Positions 30,593 through 32,665 of a stretch of DNA of 32,665 bases are shown piece after piece. Below the pieces are notes generated by a model that had not been told where the DNA came from, did not search any database, and worked only from the letters and a program-made list of their open reading frames with translations. Source of the DNA: DATGKR01 sp035294565 (GTDB taxonomy: Bacteria; Actinomycetota; Acidimicrobiia; Acidimicrobiales; Palsa-688); contig DATGKR010000152.1 of the NCBI GenBank assembly GCA_035294565.1, positions 1 through 32,665 of the forward strand. The letters are read 5' to 3'. A program made the translations under genes and the position numbers. Every line of letters starts with the position of its first letter. Position 1 is the stretch's first letter.

Positions 30593-32050
30593 CTACCAGC
30601 TGCTGCTGGCCGGCCCGGCGCTGCCCGGCGGGCAGGTAGAGAGGTACCCGCTCCCAACCGCCGTGGCCGACGACTGGGTGAGCTCCACGTCGGTGTAGGA
30701 GCATGGGTGCGGGGAGGTGGCCAGCATGTTGCCGTTCGGGTTCACCCGCTCGACGATGGCGTACTCGCCGTTGGGCAGGCCGGTGACGTTCAGGTACTGG
30801 TCGGCGGTGTCCCAGGTGTACACGTCCCCCCAGCCGGGAGAGATCCCCTCGGTGATCCACGCGCTTGCCCCTCCCTGGGAGCGGTCGACGTAGCTCGGGT
30901 CGTCGCAGCTCGGCTGGCCGGTGTAGGTGTTGGGCCCGTTCGGGCCGGCGGTGCCGAAGCCGAAGTAGTCGTCGTCGCTCAGGCAGTAGGACGCCTTGTA
31001 ACCGGAGCCGATCTCGGGGCCGAAGGCGCCGGACGCCTCGACGGGGTAGAGGCTGAAGGCGACCACGTTCCCGTAGGGCAGGTCGGGAGGAGCGTCGGCG
31101 TAGGACTGGCAGGACCCGGCCGGCCGGTCATAGGTCGAGCCGTTGGTGGCGTACACGACCTGCACTGCCTTGCACTCCCCGGGCACGTAGCCGAGCTGGG
31201 GGGCCTGGCCGGGTTCGACCGCGGCGGCGCGCAGGTGGACTTCCATCGGGCCCGAGCCGACGTTCTCCACGTCGGTGGTGAAGCGAAGGCAGCGCGTCAC
31301 CGGGTGCTCCAACCCCGAGACAGACGGGTTGTCGAGGCCGAGGGACTCGTTCAGGTAGCAGGATGTCGGCACCGGGGTGTTCACCGGCAGCGGGTAGCCG
31401 AGCGGGGTGGACGGGCCCGGCGGCAGGCCGCTCACGTGCAGGTCGCTCGCCGGCAGCGCGACCAGGGAGGGGATGTAGAAGCAGCCCGTGTGGCCGCCGA
31501 CGGTGATGCCGCAGGTCGCTGTCTGCTTCCACGAAGGAGGCGCCATCACGCGGGCCTCGCCCAGGTAGTGGACGCTCTGGTTGTAGGCGTAGGTGATGGT
31601 GACCACGATCGTGTAGCGGCCCGCGACGGGCTTGGGGATCTCGACTGCTTCCCCGTTGCTGCCGATCCCGTTGGCGGAGGCGACCAGGTGGTCCGAGGGG
31701 TCGTATACGTAAAGGTCGAGTCCGTCGTCGATCGAGGAGTTGGCGTTCTCCACCGAGACCAGCACCGGCTGGGACGTGGCGATATCGAGGGACCACTCCT
31801 GGCATTCGGCCTGGCAGACCTGGGGGAGCAGGGCTGGCGGGTTCACCGTCGGGATCGGGGTCGGCGAGCTGAAAGTGCCGGCGAAATCGAGCACCGGGTC
31901 GCTTCCGGTGCTCAGCGCGGCACCGCCGGCGACCGGCTGGGCCGTCGTGGTTCCGACCGGCAGGGGGCCGGCGGCGAGCGCCGGTGCTCCCAGGCCTCCG
32001 GCCAGGCCGGCCACGCCCAGCAGCGCCGCCAGGGCCATTCTCCCCTTCAT
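30593..32050 (-). CDS. Secreted lysyl-oxidase-like protein lacking a recognisable copper-His motif
   Basis: A 485-residue secreted protein. The signal peptide ends near residue 26 (ALA-AG). A beta-sandwich domain (about 85-170), like the PPC domain, has LDLYVYDPSDHLVASANG and GRYTIVVTITYAYNQ. A lysyl-oxidase-like fold follows (about 215-485): CLRFTTDVENVGSGPMEVHL, SYCLSDDDYFGFG, EGISPGWGDVYTWDTADQYL and NVTGLPNGEYAIVERVNPNG are typical. Where bacterial and animal lysyl oxidases carry the copper motif (HGHWHF-like), this reads LPYGNVVAFSLYPV, without histidines. It is probably non-catalytic, perhaps an adhesive or binding protein. Cysteines are many (at least ten), suggesting disulfides. RBS AGGAG precedes ATG 32050. 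Confidence 0.78.
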   Translation of the reverse strand: MKGRMALAALLGVAGLAGGLGAPALAAGPLPVGTTTAQPVAGGAALSTGSDPVLDFAGTFSSPTPIPTVNPPALLPQVCQAECQEWSLDIATSQPVLVSVENANSSIDDGLDLYVYDPSDHLVASANGIGSNGEAVEIPKPVAGRYTIVVTITYAYNQSVHYLGEARVMAPPSWKQTATCGITVGGHTGCFYIPSLVALPASDLHVSGLPPGPSTPLGYPLPVNTPVPTSCYLNESLGLDNPSVSGLEHPVTRCLRFTTDVENVGSGPMEVHLRAAAVEPGQAPQLGYVPGECKAVQVVYATNGSTYDRPAGSCQSYADAPPDLPYGNVVAFSLYPVEASGAFGPEIGSGYKASYCLSDDDYFGFGTAGPNGPNTYTGQPSCDDPSYVDRSQGGASAWITEGISPGWGDVYTWDTADQYLNVTGLPNGEYAIVERVNPNGNMLATSPHPCSYTDVELTQSSATAVGSGYLSTCPPGSAGPASSSW

Positions 32051-32383
32051 CCGTTCTCCTCTCTCCTGTCGACTCCCCCGTAGGCCGGGTCAGTGAGCGG
32101 AACCACCAAAAGGTGCTGTTCGCCCTCGACACGAAATCTCCTGCAGAACCGGATGCGCCAGCTCTGCTCCCCGGTTCCGCTCCTAGAGGCCCGGGCGGGG
32201 TCGATGTGGAGCGAGAGCCACCCGGCCGTCGGGGTCGTCGTCGCACGGAGCTCGCCCGGCCGGCGCCGACGGTCACCGGAGATCCTTCTCACGGTCGGTA
32301 TCATGTCCCGCACGTCGGCGCGGGGTTCAGCCAGGCGTGCCCGACCTAGAGGCTGGCTTCGGACAACTCGGAACGCCAAGACA
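32051..32383. other. Intergenic stretch without a convincing gene
   Basis: This 333-bp gap separates the lysyl-oxidase-like gene from the amidohydrolase. It carries the ribosome site of the former (AGGAG before 32050). A minus-strand open frame (32397-32047, 116 codons) overlaps both neighbours and lacks any recognisable motif or ribosome site, so it is not called. The gap should hold both divergent promoters. Confidence 0.5.
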
Positions 32384-32665
32384 GTGTTCATCGACATCCA
32401 CTCCCACGTGGTGCCCGACGTCCTGCCGTTCGGGCTGAGCGGCGACGGGCGCTGGCCTCGGGTCGTACCAGACGGGGATCACGCAGACGTGGTCATACAA
32501 GGCAACGTGTTCCGCCGGGTGCAGCGCGCCTCATGGGACCTCACAGCACGCCGGGATGCGATGGCCGCGCACGGGGTGCACCTTCAGGTCCTGTCGCCCA
32601 TGCCGGAGCTGTTCTCCTACTGGGCGCCGGTCGGGCCGGCGAGACGCTTCTGCACGGCGCTCAAC
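32384..32665 (+). CDS. Amidohydrolase family protein (ACMSD-like), N-terminal part, runs off right edge
   Basis: The first 94 codons of a metal-dependent amidohydrolase. FIDIHSHVVPDVLP (residues 2-15) has the HxH metal-binding pair, H6 and H8. AMAAHGVHLQVLSPMPELFS-YW continues as in the aminocarboxymuconate-semialdehyde decarboxylase group (amidohydrolase 2). Members decarboxylate or hydrolyse aromatic-ring cleavage products. GTG at 32384 puts DIHSH at the very N-terminus, as usual for the family. It continues past the right edge. The reaction cannot be given from this part. Confidence 0.85.
   Translation, partial: MFIDIHSHVVPDVLPFGLSGDGRWPRVVPDGDHADVVIQGNVFRRVQRASWDLTARRDAMAAHGVHLQVLSPMPELFSYWAPVGPARRFCTALN

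Noticed and set aside
32047..32397. A 116-codon minus-strand hypothetical gene
   Set aside because: It overlaps the start of the lysyl-oxidase-like gene and the amidohydrolase, with no ribosome site or motif; kept only as a note in the intergenic entry.

Overview
The window is high-GC DNA (roughly 70%) with GTG/TTG starts and 4-base stop/start overlaps throughout. The gene content is actinobacterial: a ctaA/ctaB pair, a clpS-DUF2017 pair, an F420-type flavin-fold oxidoreductase, an RsbW-like ATPase and paired cytochrome P450s. I would place it in Actinomycetota, possibly an Acidimicrobiia-like lineage. That placement is inference from gene content and was not tested by a tree.

Bases 1-2357 are the end of an integrated element in a tRNA-Glu(TTC) gene. 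They hold an N-terminally truncated MobF/TrwC-type relaxase-helicase running off the left edge, and a divergent tyrosine integrase. The integrase is split by two compensating single-base frameshifts, and its 3' end reads into the tRNA. Bases after 2357 look chromosomal. A 29-bp tandem repeat lies at the end of a small RsbW-like ATPase gene. It is followed by a tightly overlapping minus-strand operon: ctaA, clpS, DUF2017, F420/PPOX-type protein, alpha/beta hydrolase, and an S51-type peptidase fused to a cysteinyl-tRNA-synthetase-like C-terminal domain. ctaB diverges from ctaA across a 67-bp gap with a perfect inverted repeat flanked by two apparent leaderless promoters. Heme A synthesis is therefore served from one control point.

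Bases 8420-13254 carry two divergent two-gene ABC-2 export systems, a histidine phosphatase and a zinc-finger rhomboid protease. Bases 13276-15179 hold a three-gene surface locus: a secreted protein with a WxL-like C-terminal end, a DUF916-like membrane protein and a tiny LPFTG protein. This layout resembles the WxL loci of Firmicutes. A beta-propeller lipoprotein and a CPA2 antiporter with two universal-stress-like domains follow.

Bases 18934-22841 contain tadA, two P450s, a small ferredoxin and a GNAT protein in overlapping minus-strand units. A response regulator/histidine kinase pair comes next. Diverging from it is an LMW phosphatase/fructosamine-kinase pair that fits protein deglycation.

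Bases 26227-30429 form a drug-efflux module: a MerR regulator overlapping one DHA2-type MFS pump, plus a second paralogous pump. Both pump promoters carry ACGT-N2-ACGT boxes that are the likely MerR operators. The window ends with a secreted lysyl-oxidase-like protein lacking the recognisable copper-histidine motif, and the start of an ACMSD-like amidohydrolase.
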